The translations under genes were made by a program, and so were the position numbers. This document shows positions 1 through 9,644 of a stretch of 64,000 nt of DNA, piece by piece. Positions within the stretch are counted from its first letter, which is position 1, and every line of letters begins with the position of its first letter. The notes below the pieces were generated by a model, which had not been told where the DNA came from, ran no database searches, and worked only from the letters and a program-made list of their open reading frames with translations. The DNA is taken from the NCBI RefSeq assembly GCF_014803405.1, contig NZ_JACYFG010000051.1, forward strand, positions 434,001-498,000. The letters are read 5' to 3'. Source of the stretch: Pelagicoccus enzymogenes. GTDB lineage: Bacteria; Verrucomicrobiota; Verrucomicrobiia; Opitutales; Opitutaceae.

Positions 1-30
1 GATGGGCTTGAAAAAGTCTTCTTTTTTCAT
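1..30 (-). CDS. Start of a probable LutC-like protein (partial)
   Basis: An ATG on the minus strand at 30 opens a frame (MKKEDFFKPI) that runs off the window. It begins 28 bases after the lutB stop on the same strand. In most lut operons lutC follows lutB, so this is probably the LUD-domain protein LutC. Only ten residues are visible, there is no convincing ribosome binding site, and the identity rests on gene order alone. Confidence 0.4.
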   Translation of the reverse strand, partial: MKKEDFFKPI

Positions 31-58
31 CTGTGGAGGTGCGTTGCAGCTTTCGGGA

Positions 59-1468
<1,410 letters not shown>

Positions 1469-1496
1469 GGTCGAAATTTGGTGGCGGGGTCCAGGG

Positions 1497-2258
1497 TTAC
1501 TGCTTTTGCCCGTTACGCAGGGCTTTCATTAGGATCTCGGCAACGTGAAGCTTGTTGAGGGGGCGTCCTTGTTTCTGGGCGATGCCGGAAAGATGCATCA
1601 TGCAGGCCATGTCGACGGCGCCGACGATGTCGGGCTTGCTGGCGGTGAGCATTTCGATCTTCAGCTTGCCCATAGAGACGGAGGTATTTGGGTAAGCCAC
1701 GGAAAAGGTGCCTCCGAAGCCGCAGCATTGTTCGCTCTCGTCGAATTCGACCAGCTCGACTCCTTCTATGGAGGAGAGGAGCTTTACGGCGGATTGGTAG
1801 GTTTGGGTGCCGCGTGTATGGCAGGAGCGGTGCAGCGATATCTTTGCGTCGAAGCGTCCGGGCCAGCGCTCTACGCCAAGGCCGTTGACGAGGAAGTCGC
1901 AGAGTTCCCAGACACTCTTGCTGAAGGTTTGCACTTCGCCGAGGTCGTCCTCCTTTTCGAAGGCGAGGTCGTAGCCGTGGGCGACCATGTGAGCGCAGGA
2001 GCCGGAAGGAAGGATGGTGGGCTTGCGAGCGTCAAAGGTCTTGCAGGTGTGGCGAACGACCTTGCGGGTAGAATCCCAGTCGCCTGAGTTGAAGGCAGGT
2101 TGGCCGCAGCAGGTTTGGGCTTCGGGAACTTCTACGTTGCAGCCAACGTGCTCGAGCACCTCTACGGTGGCTTGGGCAACGCTGTCGAAGAAAGTGTCGC
2201 AAAGGCAGGTCATCATGAGCTGCACTTGAGTGCCGGTGGTTCGTTCGGTCTGGGACAT
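1497..2258 (-). CDS. lutA: LutA-like lactate utilization protein, CCG-domain
   Basis: Subunit A of the LutABC lactate oxidation complex. The 253-residue protein carries two cysteine-rich CCG modules (TCCGQPAFNSG near residue 50 and QCCGFGGTFSV near residue 180) that in this family bind an iron-sulfur cluster, as in heterodisulfide reductase and glycolate oxidase subunits. Additional cysteines (CLCDTF, GSCAH, RSCHTRG) are typical of LutA/YkgE. The gene lies 45 bases downstream of the DeoR regulator and 28 bases upstream of lutB. Confidence 0.93.
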   Translation of the reverse strand: MSQTERTTGTQVQLMMTCLCDTFFDSVAQATVEVLEHVGCNVEVPEAQTCCGQPAFNSGDWDSTRKVVRHTCKTFDARKPTILPSGSCAHMVAHGYDLAFEKEDDLGEVQTFSKSVWELCDFLVNGLGVERWPGRFDAKISLHRSCHTRGTQTYQSAVKLLSSIEGVELVEFDESEQCCGFGGTFSVAYPNTSVSMGKLKIEMLTASKPDIVGAVDMACMMHLSGIAQKQGRPLNKLHVAEILMKALRNGQKQ

Positions 2259-2303
2259 GTTGGGAAATGTTTGCTTTGCTGGAAAGGGTTTAGGTTTGCG
2301 AGG

Positions 2304-3068
2304 TCAGTCCGCGTAAACGATTTGGGTTCCGCTTTGTTCGAGGGTAGACAGCAGCGGATGCGTGGCGTCGCGTGTGGTGACGAAGGTGTTGATCTGCTCG
2401 CACTGGGCGAAGAAGTAGGTGGAAGACGCTCCGAGTTTGGTGGGGTCTGCCAGTAGGATGGCGTTGGCGCAGCGGGGGATGACGAAGTCTTTGATGTGGG
2501 CTTGGGCCTCGTTCACTTCGCTGATGCCTCGGATCTCGTCGACACCATTGCCGGAAAAGAAGGCTTTATCAACTCGGTAGCGTCGAAGGGTGGCGATGGT
2601 GGCGGGTCCGATGAAGGAGTGGGATTGGCGATCGAGCACGCCGCCCGCGATGATGACTTCGATTTCGGGGTAGGGGGCGAGCTCCGCAAGCACGAGGGCG
2701 GAGTTGGTGATGACGGTGGTGCCAGCGAACTTGCTGGGGTGGCTGGTGAGTTGGAGGGCGGTCGAGCTCGCGTCTATGAATATGCGATCGCCCGCTTGGA
2801 TGAGTTCGGAGGCTGCCTTGGAGATGCGACGCTTGGGCTCTATGTTCTGGATGCTGCGTTCCTCGAAGGAGCGGTCCTTGTTCAGATGCTGGCTTGCTAC
2901 CGCCCCGCCATGGGTGCGTTGCAGGCGGTCCTCCTTCTCCAGTTTCTCCAAGTCTCGGCGGATGGTTTCATCGGTGACGTCCAGTTGCTGGGCGAGGTCA
3001 ACGGTGCGGACGCTGCCCTCCTTTTCTAGAAGATCGATGATTACTTGGTGTCTATTAGCCGCGATCAT
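2304..3068 (-). CDS. DeoR-family transcriptional regulator
   Basis: Probable sugar-phosphate-responsive repressor of the divergent BMC operon and of the lut genes it precedes. The 254-residue protein has an N-terminal DeoR helix-turn-helix (VRTVDLAQQLDVTDETIRRDL, about residues 19-39, split here only for description) with the family motif RTHGGAV. A C-terminal DeoRC effector domain follows (FIDASSTALQL, ITNSALVLAEL, IIAGGVLD). DeoR-type regulators are regular members of PVM-type BMC loci. The start codon faces that of pduL across 121 bases containing AT-rich inverted repeats. Confidence 0.92.
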   Translation of the reverse strand: MIAANRHQVIIDLLEKEGSVRTVDLAQQLDVTDETIRRDLEKLEKEDRLQRTHGGAVASQHLNKDRSFEERSIQNIEPKRRISKAASELIQAGDRIFIDASSTALQLTSHPSKFAGTTVITNSALVLAELAPYPEIEVIIAGGVLDRQSHSFIGPATIATLRRYRVDKAFFSGNGVDEIRGISEVNEAQAHIKDFVIPRCANAILLADPTKLGASSTYFFAQCEQINTFVTTRDATHPLLSTLEQSGTQIVYAD

Positions 3069-3096
3069 TTGTGGGAAAATCTGTGATTATGTTGGG

Positions 3097-3163
3097 AATT
3101 TTGGATTTTAGGGTTGATAGGTCAAAGAAAAAGCAACAAAACCAAAATTAAACCACATTTGGT
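3097..3163. promoter_or_regulatory. Inverted-repeat sites between deoR-like and pduL genes
   Basis: The divergent intergenic region contains AATTTTGG at 3097-3104 and its exact complement CCAAAATT at 3142-3149, plus ACCAAA at 3141-3146 facing TTTGGT at 3158-3163. Such AT-rich repeats are plausible operators for the adjacent DeoR-type protein. Promoter boxes could not be assigned with confidence. Confidence 0.4.
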
Positions 3164-3189
3164 CTCTCTCTTTCCCCAACTTTTCCGGT

Positions 3190-3864
3190 ATGCAAGGTAC
3201 TCAAAACTTAAACGCACTCGAGGAGCTCGTTCGCCAAAGCGTCTATCGCCAGCTTGGTTTGGACAAATCGACCGCTGCGACTGCTCCGAACAAGCTTTTG
3301 GTAAACATCAGCGCCCGTCACTGTCACCTCACGCAAGAAGCCGTTGAGATCCTGTTTGGCGAGGGGCATCAGCTAACGCCCAAGAAGTGGCTTTACCAGG
3401 ATGGCCAATATGCCGCCGAAGAGGCGGTCACTCTGATTGGTCCGCGCAGTCGCATCATTTCTAACCTCCGTATTCTCGGTCCTTGCCGCGACATCAATCA
3501 GGTTGAGATCGCTTATACGGACGCTCGGGCTTTGGGCTTTGACGTCCCTGTTCGCCAGTCTGGCGACATCGAAGGCACGCCCGGTTGCATGCTGATGGGG
3601 CCCAAGGGCTACTTCAAGATGGACAAGGGAGTGATTCGGGCCGCCATCCACGTGCACATGTCGCCGGAAGACGCCGCACACTACGGGGTGAAGGACAAGG
3701 ATTTCATGCAGCTCAAGGTGCACGGCGAGTGTGGCCTGACTTTCGACAAGGTGTTCGTGCGTGTAAATCCAGACTTCAAGCTGGAGGTGCACCTTGACAC
3801 GGACGAAGGCAATGCATGTGGCCTCGGAGAAAACACTGTCTGCGAGTTGAAGAAAATTAAATAA
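3190..3864 (+). CDS. pduL: PduL-type phosphate propanoyltransferase (BMC cargo)
   Basis: Acyl-CoA phosphotransacylase that recycles CoA inside the shell, converting lactyl- or propionyl-CoA to the acyl phosphate. The 224-residue protein shows the metal-binding NISARHCHL motif near residue 40, the AAIHVHMSPEDA segment in the middle, and LEVHLDTDEGNACG near the C-terminus, all characteristic of PduL. Before the catalytic domain sits an amphipathic helix (ALEELVRQSVYRQLG, about residues 9-23) joined by an Ala/Thr-rich linker, the arrangement of an encapsulation peptide. First gene of the plus-strand BMC operon, 41 bases before the first shell gene. Confidence 0.95.
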   Translation: MQGTQNLNALEELVRQSVYRQLGLDKSTAATAPNKLLVNISARHCHLTQEAVEILFGEGHQLTPKKWLYQDGQYAAEEAVTLIGPRSRIISNLRILGPCRDINQVEIAYTDARALGFDVPVRQSGDIEGTPGCMLMGPKGYFKMDKGVIRAAIHVHMSPEDAAHYGVKDKDFMQLKVHGECGLTFDKVFVRVNPDFKLEVHLDTDEGNACGLGENTVCELKKIK

Positions 3865-3905
3865 CCGTAACCAAAATTTAAGTACAAAATTAACCCATAT
3901 AAGTC

Positions 3906-4175
3906 ATGAGTGAATCAATCGGAACAATCGAAACCAAGGGCTTCGTCGGTAGCGTCGAAGCAAGTGACGCAATGAGCAAGGCGGCTGGCGTGGAAATCGT
4001 TAAGCAAGTCCAGATCGGCGGCGGTTTCCTAACGGTCATCGTCAAGGGCGATGTCGGCAGCGTTAAGGCTGCGGTAGAGGCGGGCGCGGAAGCGGCCAAC
4101 CGAGTCGGCGAGCTCGTCAGCTCCAACATTATCGCGCGTCCGCACAGCGATCTGCTCAAGCAGTTCGGCTTCTAG
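3906..4175 (+). CDS. BMC-H shell protein 1
   Basis: Hexamer-forming microcompartment shell protein of 89 residues, a single BMC (Pfam00936-type) domain. It starts SIGTIETKGFVGSVEASDAM and contains the conserved GDVGSVKAAVEAG segment and the terminal IIARPH motif. The pore loop reads IGGGF, different from the other two BMC-H proteins here. It lies between pduL and a second BMC-H gene in the same operon. Confidence 0.95.
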   Translation: MSESIGTIETKGFVGSVEASDAMSKAAGVEIVKQVQIGGGFLTVIVKGDVGSVKAAVEAGAEAANRVGELVSSNIIARPHSDLLKQFGF

Positions 4176-4227
4176 TCCAAGGGACCGGCACGCTTTATCT
4201 AGAACACTTTAAAAGAGAATTATACAC

Positions 4228-4506
4228 ATGGCTTCACAAGCATTAGGAATGATCGAAACGAAGGGCCTCGTAGCTCTCATCGAAGCGAGCGACGCTGCTC
4301 TCAAGTCGGCCGACGTAACTATGACGGGTTGGGAAAAGGTAGGTAGCGGTCTGGTATGCGCTATCTTCACCGGCGACGTCGCATCCATCAAGGCAGCCGT
4401 TGACGCGGGTGCGGAAGCGGCTTCTCGCGTTGGCGAAGTGACAGCGGTCCAAGTGATTGCTCGTCCGCATGACGACCTCAGCAAGCTTGGCAGCTTTATC
4501 GGGTAA
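4228..4506 (+). CDS. BMC-H shell protein 2
   Basis: Second hexameric shell protein, 92 residues, single BMC domain ([20 protein letters not shown]). The pore loop KVGSGL is the canonical form, followed by [15 protein letters not shown] and VIARPHDDL. It follows the first BMC-H gene after 52 bases and precedes acetate kinase by 43 bases. It is a paralogue of its neighbour rather than a recent duplicate, since the pore loop and C-terminus differ. Confidence 0.95.
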   Translation: MASQALGMIETKGLVALIEASDAALKSADVTMTGWEKVGSGLVCAIFTGDVASIKAAVDAGAEAASRVGEVTAVQVIARPHDDLSKLGSFIG

Positions 4507-4549
4507 TGTACCCAATCGGTAGATACGAAAGCTTCACAGCGAACGCAGC

Positions 4550-5734
4550 GTGAAAATTCTGGTAGCCAACCTCGGTTCGACATCCTTCAAGTACTCATTG
4601 TACGAGGGAGATGACTCTGCTCTGACGCTTTTGGCCCGCGGCGGTTACGAACGCGTGAGCGACTATGGGGAAACCATTCGCGATGCCATTTCTTCCATGA
4701 AGAAGGACGGGCATATCGATTCGGTAGACTCGATCGATGCGGTTGGTTTCAAGACCGTGCTCGGTTTCGAAAAGACGGGATGCGTTGCTGCTGACGATTC
4801 GGTGGTCGCCGACCTTCGCGCTTCAGCGGAACTGGCGCCAGCCCACAATCCAGCTTACGCCAACGGTATCGAGCAGTTTGCCAAGGAGATGCCCAACGCT
4901 CAGTTGGTTGCCCTCTACGAAACGGCTTTCTACCAGTGGGCCTCCAAGCCGAGTCGCCGATACGCGGTGCCCAAGGCTTGGTACGAAGCGGGAGTGCGTC
5001 GCAACGGTTTCCACGGTGCGAGCCACAAGTTCGTAGCCGAGCGTTCGGCTGAATTGCTCGGGCGAGAGGACGTGGCTCAGCAAGTCCGTTTTCTCTACCA
5101 GAAGGATCAATCCGAGCTCCCAGGCAAGCCGCTCCGGGTTGTCTCCTGCCACCTCGGCGGAAGCAGTTCGGTAACAGGTATTCGCAACGGCGTCGCCATC
5201 GATACCAGTATGGGGCTCAGCCCGCAAAGCGGTCTTCCGCAAAACAATCGCGTCGGCGACCTCGACTCCATGGCCGTGACTTACGTCATGAAAAAGCTCG
5301 GCCTGAGCATCGAGGAAGTGGAGCGTCAGCTCACCAAGGAGTCCGGTCTTCTCGGTCTCTCAGGCAAGAGCAACGACGTTCGCGATATTTGGGCGGCTGT
5401 GGATGCTGGCGACGATGACGCGAAGCTCGCAATCGATTCGCTCGTGTATTCTATCCGTCAATACGTCGGTTCGTACATGCTGCAGCTTGGTGGCCTCGAC
5501 GCTCTCGTCTTCACAGCAGGCATCGGCGAAAATGACACGCGCGTCCGCGAACGTGTTTGCCAAGGGCTCGAGGATCTCGGTCTAGAGCTCGATCTCGATA
5601 AGAATGCGGTTACGCGAGGCGAGGAAACTTGCATCAGCGCCGCGAACAGCCGGATCAAAATCTTTGTGATCCCCGCCAACGAGGAACTCGTGATCGCTCG
5701 CGAGACCAGTCGTTTTCTATCTCACAACAAGTGA
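4550..5734 (+). CDS. ackA: Acetate/propionate kinase family protein
   Basis: ATP-forming acyl-phosphate kinase completing the PduL route. In this locus the substrate is expected to be lactyl- or acetyl-phosphate. The 394-residue length matches AckA. It has the N-terminal phosphate loop VANLGSTSFKYSLYEG, the RRNGFHGASHKF signature, the HLGGSSSVTGI segment and FTAGIGEND near the C-terminus. No terminal amphipathic extension is seen, so the kinase may work outside the shell. It is embedded between BMC-H genes. Confidence 0.95.
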   Translation: MKILVANLGSTSFKYSLYEGDDSALTLLARGGYERVSDYGETIRDAISSMKKDGHIDSVDSIDAVGFKTVLGFEKTGCVAADDSVVADLRASAELAPAHNPAYANGIEQFAKEMPNAQLVALYETAFYQWASKPSRRYAVPKAWYEAGVRRNGFHGASHKFVAERSAELLGREDVAQQVRFLYQKDQSELPGKPLRVVSCHLGGSSSVTGIRNGVAIDTSMGLSPQSGLPQNNRVGDLDSMAVTYVMKKLGLSIEEVERQLTKESGLLGLSGKSNDVRDIWAAVDAGDDDAKLAIDSLVYSIRQYVGSYMLQLGGLDALVFTAGIGENDTRVRERVCQGLEDLGLELDLDKNAVTRGEETCISAANSRIKIFVIPANEELVIARETSRFLSHNK

Positions 5735-5776
5735 TCAAAACTCACGAAAAACTCTAAAAACAAATCTATTATTAGT

Positions 5777-6079
5777 ATGAAACAGGCAATCGGAATTCTC
5801 GAAACCAAAGGTCTCACCGCTCTCATCACTGGCACTGACGCCATGCTCAAGTCCGCAGACGTGCAGATCACGGGTCCTGTAAAGAATGTTGGTAGCGCCA
5901 TGGTAAGCGTCACCGTTGAAGGTAATGTGGCAGCTGTTAAGGCAGCCATCGAGTCTGGCGTAGAAGCCGCTCAAGCCGTAGGCGAAGTGTTGAGCGCCCA
6001 CGTCATCGCTCGTCCTAGCGAAAGCCTCGCTTCCGTTATTCCACAGGCTCCAGCAGCAAAAAGCCGCGCCTCTAAATAG
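5777..6079 (+). CDS. BMC-H shell protein 3
   Basis: Third hexameric shell protein, 100 residues, single BMC domain starting AIGILETKGLTALITGTDAM. The pore loop reads NVGSAM, replacing the usual second glycine with alanine. The C-terminus carries a short Ala/Ser/Lys/Arg tail (QAPAAKSRASK) absent from the other two. It lies 42 bases after acetate kinase and 12 bases before the first pentamer gene. Confidence 0.94.
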   Translation: MKQAIGILETKGLTALITGTDAMLKSADVQITGPVKNVGSAMVSVTVEGNVAAVKAAIESGVEAAQAVGEVLSAHVIARPSESLASVIPQAPAAKSRASK

Positions 6080-6091
6080 GGACCTCGGGCC

Positions 6092-6406
6092 ATGTTTGTT
6101 GCCAAGGTTATAGGCCAAGTCGTTTCGACCAAGAAGGAGGAAACCCTTCGTGGTCGCCGGCTCGCCATGCTCCGCCCTTTGCTAGCGGATCCCGACAATC
6201 CGAAGAAATTCCTCGAGGGGAGTAATACGATTGTGGCGATCGACACGCTAGGGGCGGGTACCGGAGAGGTTGTCCTCTTCGTGCAGGGCAGCTCTGCCAG
6301 GCAAGTGGATGGCCTGAAGTCGGCCCCCGTGGATGCCTCGATCGTGGGCATTGTAGATTCGGTCAGCGTGCTGGGCGAAGCAACCTACCAAAGCGGAAGT
6401 AAGTAA
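6092..6406 (+). CDS. BMC-P (EutN/CcmL) pentameric shell protein 1
   Basis: Vertex protein of the microcompartment. The 104-residue protein begins MFVAKVIGQVVSTKKEE, has the central AIDTLGAGTGEVVLFVQGSSAR motif and ends with a VDASIVGIVDSV strand, all typical of EutN/CcmL. The stop overlaps the start of the aldehyde dehydrogenase by one base (TAATG), so the two are translationally coupled. Confidence 0.95.
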   Translation: MFVAKVIGQVVSTKKEETLRGRRLAMLRPLLADPDNPKKFLEGSNTIVAIDTLGAGTGEVVLFVQGSSARQVDGLKSAPVDASIVGIVDSVSVLGEATYQSGSK

Positions 6407-7848
6407 TGAATCAGCAAATTATTTCAGCAGTGGTGAGCGAAGTGCTTGCCAAGATCAAGCAAGAGAACCTCGGTGGAAGCGTTGCTGCCCCGGCAGTTGT
6501 CTCGCGTCCGTCCAAGCGTATGGGCGTTTTCGATACGGCCGAAGCGGCAGCTCAAGCGGCCCGCAAGGGACAGGAGCAACTTCGCAAGAAGGGCATCGCG
6601 ACCCGCGTCGAAATCATCAACTTGGTTAAGAGCATCTGTACCGAGAAGGCGGAAGAGTGGGGCAAGCTCGAGTTTGCGGAAACCAAGATCGGCCGCCTCG
6701 ACCACAAGATTGCCAAGCTTACCGGCATCAAGGACATTCCCGGAATCGAGTGGCTCAATCCGTATAGCCTGAGCGGCGACAACGGAATCATGATGGAAGA
6801 GTATGCTCCTTTCGGAGTGATCGCTGCCATCACCCCGGTGACGCACTCTGTCCCAACCATCTCCGGCAATATCGTGAGCATGGTGGCGGCCGGGAACGGC
6901 GTCGTCTTCAATGCTCACCCGGGCGGAGCCGGATGCGCTGCGGACGCAATCGCATTCTTTAACCAAGCCATCTACAACAAGACAGGTATCGAGAATTTGG
7001 TGACGATCATCGAGAAGCCATCCCTCGATTCCTTCAACGACCTCTGCAAGTCGTCCTATGTCGACTTGATGTGCGTTACCGGTGGACCTGCGGTTGTGAA
7101 TGCAGCGATGCAAAGCGGCAAGCGCGCGATTTGCGCCGGACCGGGCAACCCTCCTGTGGTTGTCGACGAAACGGCGGATCTCGACCACGCAGCTCGCTCC
7201 ATCATCTTGGGCGGCGGTTTCGACAACAACCTGCTTTGCATCGGCGAGAAGCAAGTTTTTGTGGTCGACTCGGTGCACAGTCAATTCATGGACGCTTTCA
7301 AGCGAGCAGGCGCTCATTTCTTGCCTCGCGAAAACATGAAGAAGCTGGCTGGCGAAGTTTTCACTTACAAGGAAGACGGCGGTGGTTGTTCGCATCCTGT
7401 ATTGAATCGCGACTACGTGGGCGCGGACGCGACCAAGCTTGCTCAAGTAGCGGGTACCAGCGCGCCTGCTGGTACGGAGGTTCTGTTCGGCGATTGTCCA
7501 GGCGACTGTCCTTTTGTTGAGGAAGAGCAGATGATGCCGGTCATCCCGGTTGTACGTGCCAAGAATGTAGACGAAGCAATCGAGCTCGCCTACCAGTCCG
7601 AGCACGGTTACCGCCACTCCGCTATCATGCACTCCAAGAACTTGGACAACCTGACCAAGATGGGGCAGAAGATGGACTGTACGCTTTTCGTGAAGAACGG
7701 CGCCAGCATCGCCGGTCTCGGAATGGGCGGCCATGGATACGCGAACTTCTCTATCGCTACGACTACCGGCGAAGGGATTGTCACGACTCAAACCTTCACC
7801 CGCAAGCGTCGTTGCGTGATGGTTGATAGCCTCAATATCATCCGGTGA
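6406..7848 (+). CDS. CoA-acylating aldehyde dehydrogenase, PduP/EutE-like
   Basis: NAD-dependent oxidation of an aldehyde to acyl-CoA inside the shell. In PVM-type loci the aldehyde is lactaldehyde from deoxy-sugar cleavage. 480 residues, normal for PduP/EutE. The nucleophilic cysteine lies in GGGFDNNLLCIGEKQ, and the cofactor region includes GPGNPPVVV. The N-terminus (QQIISAVVSEVLAKIKQE, residues 3-20) is a predicted amphipathic helix followed by a flexible Ser/Ala/Pro stretch, the usual PduP encapsulation peptide. It is coupled to a pentamer gene on each side, TAATG upstream and GTGA downstream. Confidence 0.95.
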   Translation: MNQQIISAVVSEVLAKIKQENLGGSVAAPAVVSRPSKRMGVFDTAEAAAQAARKGQEQLRKKGIATRVEIINLVKSICTEKAEEWGKLEFAETKIGRLDHKIAKLTGIKDIPGIEWLNPYSLSGDNGIMMEEYAPFGVIAAITPVTHSVPTISGNIVSMVAAGNGVVFNAHPGGAGCAADAIAFFNQAIYNKTGIENLVTIIEKPSLDSFNDLCKSSYVDLMCVTGGPAVVNAAMQSGKRAICAGPGNPPVVVDETADLDHAARSIILGGGFDNNLLCIGEKQVFVVDSVHSQFMDAFKRAGAHFLPRENMKKLAGEVFTYKEDGGGCSHPVLNRDYVGADATKLAQVAGTSAPAGTEVLFGDCPGDCPFVEEEQMMPVIPVVRAKNVDEAIELAYQSEHGYRHSAIMHSKNLDNLTKMGQKMDCTLFVKNGASIAGLGMGGHGYANFSIATTTGEGIVTTQTFTRKRRCVMVDSLNIIR

Positions 7849-8120
7849 TCCTCGCCAAAGTAGTCGGAAACGTAACCTCTGCGGTATGCCACCCAGGTTT
7901 GGATGGCATCCGTATGCTCCTGTGCGAAGTCTTGGATCCCCAAGGCGAGGGCTCTGGGCGTATCATTGGTTCGGCCGACTGGATTGGCGCTGGCGACGGA
8001 GATACTGTCTTGATCAACGCGGACGGCGATGCCGTGCAAACCTATGCAAAAGATCCGCAGGCTCCATTGCGCAATGTCGTGATGGGGATTGTGGACGACT
8101 TGGAGGAAAAAGGAGCATGA
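7845..8120 (+). CDS. BMC-P (EutN/CcmL) pentameric shell protein 2
   Basis: Second vertex protein, 91 residues. A GTG start overlaps the aldehyde dehydrogenase stop by four bases. It begins MILAKVVGNVTSAVCHPGL and has SADWIGAGDGDTVLINADGDA and VVMGIVDDLE, the EutN/CcmL pattern. The stop overlaps the next pentamer start (ATGA). Three different pentamers per locus is the known PVM pattern. Confidence 0.93.
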   Translation: MILAKVVGNVTSAVCHPGLDGIRMLLCEVLDPQGEGSGRIIGSADWIGAGDGDTVLINADGDAVQTYAKDPQAPLRNVVMGIVDDLEEKGA

Positions 8121-8413
8121 GGTTTGGCAAGGTGATTGGTCGCGTAGTGCTTGGGCAAACACTGCAGTCTTTGGCTGGGGCGCGTTGGCTTATGGTGAAG
8201 CCGTTGAGCCGTGCCCAGTTCAAGGATACGGAAAGCAAGGAATCCTCCACAGAGCCATCGCTGGTCGTTTACGACAAGCTAGGCGCTGGACTAGGAGATG
8301 TTGTTGGATTTACAGAAGGGGGAGAGGCGATGCTTCCCCTTCCTAGGGGCACCCCTGTCGATGCCTACTGCGCTCTCATCGTCGATCGTATCAATTTTTT
8401 TGGTACGAAATAG
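8117..8413 (+). CDS. BMC-P (EutN/CcmL) pentameric shell protein 3
   Basis: Third vertex protein, 98 residues. The frame is open further upstream, but the ATG at 8117 overlapping the previous stop (ATGA) gives a proper EutN start, MRFGKVIGRVVLGQ. The central motif is YDKLGAGLGDVVGFTEGGEA and the last strand is VDAYCALIVDRI. An insertion of about ten residues (TESKESSTEPS) before the central motif sets it apart from the other two pentamers. Confidence 0.93.
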   Translation: MRFGKVIGRVVLGQTLQSLAGARWLMVKPLSRAQFKDTESKESSTEPSLVVYDKLGAGLGDVVGFTEGGEAMLPLPRGTPVDAYCALIVDRINFFGTK

Positions 8414-8449
8414 AATTAAAGAAAAACGAACATTTCACACGAATCTGTC

Positions 8450-9589
8450 ATGAAAAAAGTACTCACAGAAAGCGATATCGAAGCTCTTTTGGCTCAAGGC
8501 AAAGGTGCGGACTCAATCCCAGCTGGCACCATTCTTACCCCTACCGCTAAGGATCGCCTCAAGCAAGCCGGTGGTTCGGCCAAGCCTCGCTCAATCGCTT
8601 CGAAGTCGTCGGCTGCTCCCGCGGGTAACGTGACTATGACCGACCACGAACTCTTCGGAGTTCCTGTGGTGCCGGACTACGAATTCAAGTGGACGCCTGG
8701 CAAGGATCCGCAAAGCCGCGACGAGATTCGCGCTTTCTATTTTTCGCCTGAGATCACTGCCATTCGCCAGCGTATGGCTGACATGGGCAAGCGCATGTGG
8801 GATCGTGAGTACACCGACGGAAACGGTGGTAACCTGACCGTTCGCGTCGGCGACAACCTCGCTCTCTGTACGCCAACCTTGATTTGCAAGGGCTTCATGA
8901 AGGCGGACGATATGGCCTTGATCGACCTCGACGGCAACCAGATCGCCGGTCGTCTCAAGCGTACCAGCGAAGCCATGACGCACCTTGCGATCATGAAGCG
9001 CCAGCCCAAGGCCAAGGCTTGCTGCCACGCTCACCCGCCTCACGCGACTGCATATGCGGTGGCCAAGGTCCAGCCGCCTACATGCTTGATTCCAGAAGCG
9101 GAGGTGTTCCTCGGCCAGATCGGTGTTGCCGAATACCGCACGCCCGGTTCTCCTGAGAACGCGGAAGAAGTTGGTACTGTCGCTATCGATCACATGTCCG
9201 TTCTCATGATCAACCACGGTGTGATCACTTGGGGCAAGGACATCGAAGACGCTTACTGGAAGATGGAAAACACCGAGTCGTATTGTAAGACGGTTTGGGT
9301 GGCCTCGATGCTCGGCAAGAAGCTCGATCCGATCAAGGCTTCCGAAGCCAAGACGCTGATCGAGCTCCGCAAGTCCCTTGGTATGGATGACAAGCGTGAA
9401 GGTTGGAAGGAATGTGAGCTTTGCGACAACTCGGACTTCCGCCCGGGCTTTTTCACGGATCGTGACGGTGGCGCTTGCGAAATCGCCTGCGGTTGCAATG
9501 GCGATAGCAAATCTGGCGCTAGCATCGCTGATGCGGAAGAGCTGGTGAAGACGATTACAGCTGAGATCCAAAGCCAGCTGGGACGGTAA
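8450..9589 (+). CDS. Class II aldolase of the PVM microcompartment
   Basis: Signature enzyme of the compartment. Homologues cleave L-fuculose- or L-rhamnulose-1-phosphate to DHAP and lactaldehyde. The class II aldolase/adducin core (about residues 95-300) has metal-ligand motifs [12 protein letters not shown] and [17 protein letters not shown] and the GGNLTVRV phosphate-binding segment. At 379 residues it is much longer than FucA (about 215). The N-terminal 45 residues ([27 protein letters not shown]) resemble the small N-terminal module of EutT/EutQ-type BMC proteins. The C-terminus has a Cys-rich stretch (CELC, CEIACGC) and a terminal amphipathic helix ([18 protein letters not shown]), probably an encapsulation peptide. 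Confidence 0.92.
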   Translation: MKKVLTESDIEALLAQGKGADSIPAGTILTPTAKDRLKQAGGSAKPRSIASKSSAAPAGNVTMTDHELFGVPVVPDYEFKWTPGKDPQSRDEIRAFYFSPEITAIRQRMADMGKRMWDREYTDGNGGNLTVRVGDNLALCTPTLICKGFMKADDMALIDLDGNQIAGRLKRTSEAMTHLAIMKRQPKAKACCHAHPPHATAYAVAKVQPPTCLIPEAEVFLGQIGVAEYRTPGSPENAEEVGTVAIDHMSVLMINHGVITWGKDIEDAYWKMENTESYCKTVWVASMLGKKLDPIKASEAKTLIELRKSLGMDDKREGWKECELCDNSDFRPGFFTDRDGGACEIACGCNGDSKSGASIADAEELVKTITAEIQSQLGR

Positions 9590-9644
9590 GAAAAGAGCGA
9601 CTCAGGAGGAGCCGCGCCCCCTAGAATCAAAACAGATTGAAACG

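Noticed and set aside
6424-7791. Long open frame (about 455 codons) on the minus strand opposite the aldehyde dehydrogenase
   Set aside because: Antisense shadow; the plus-strand enzyme is fully conserved and part of the operon.
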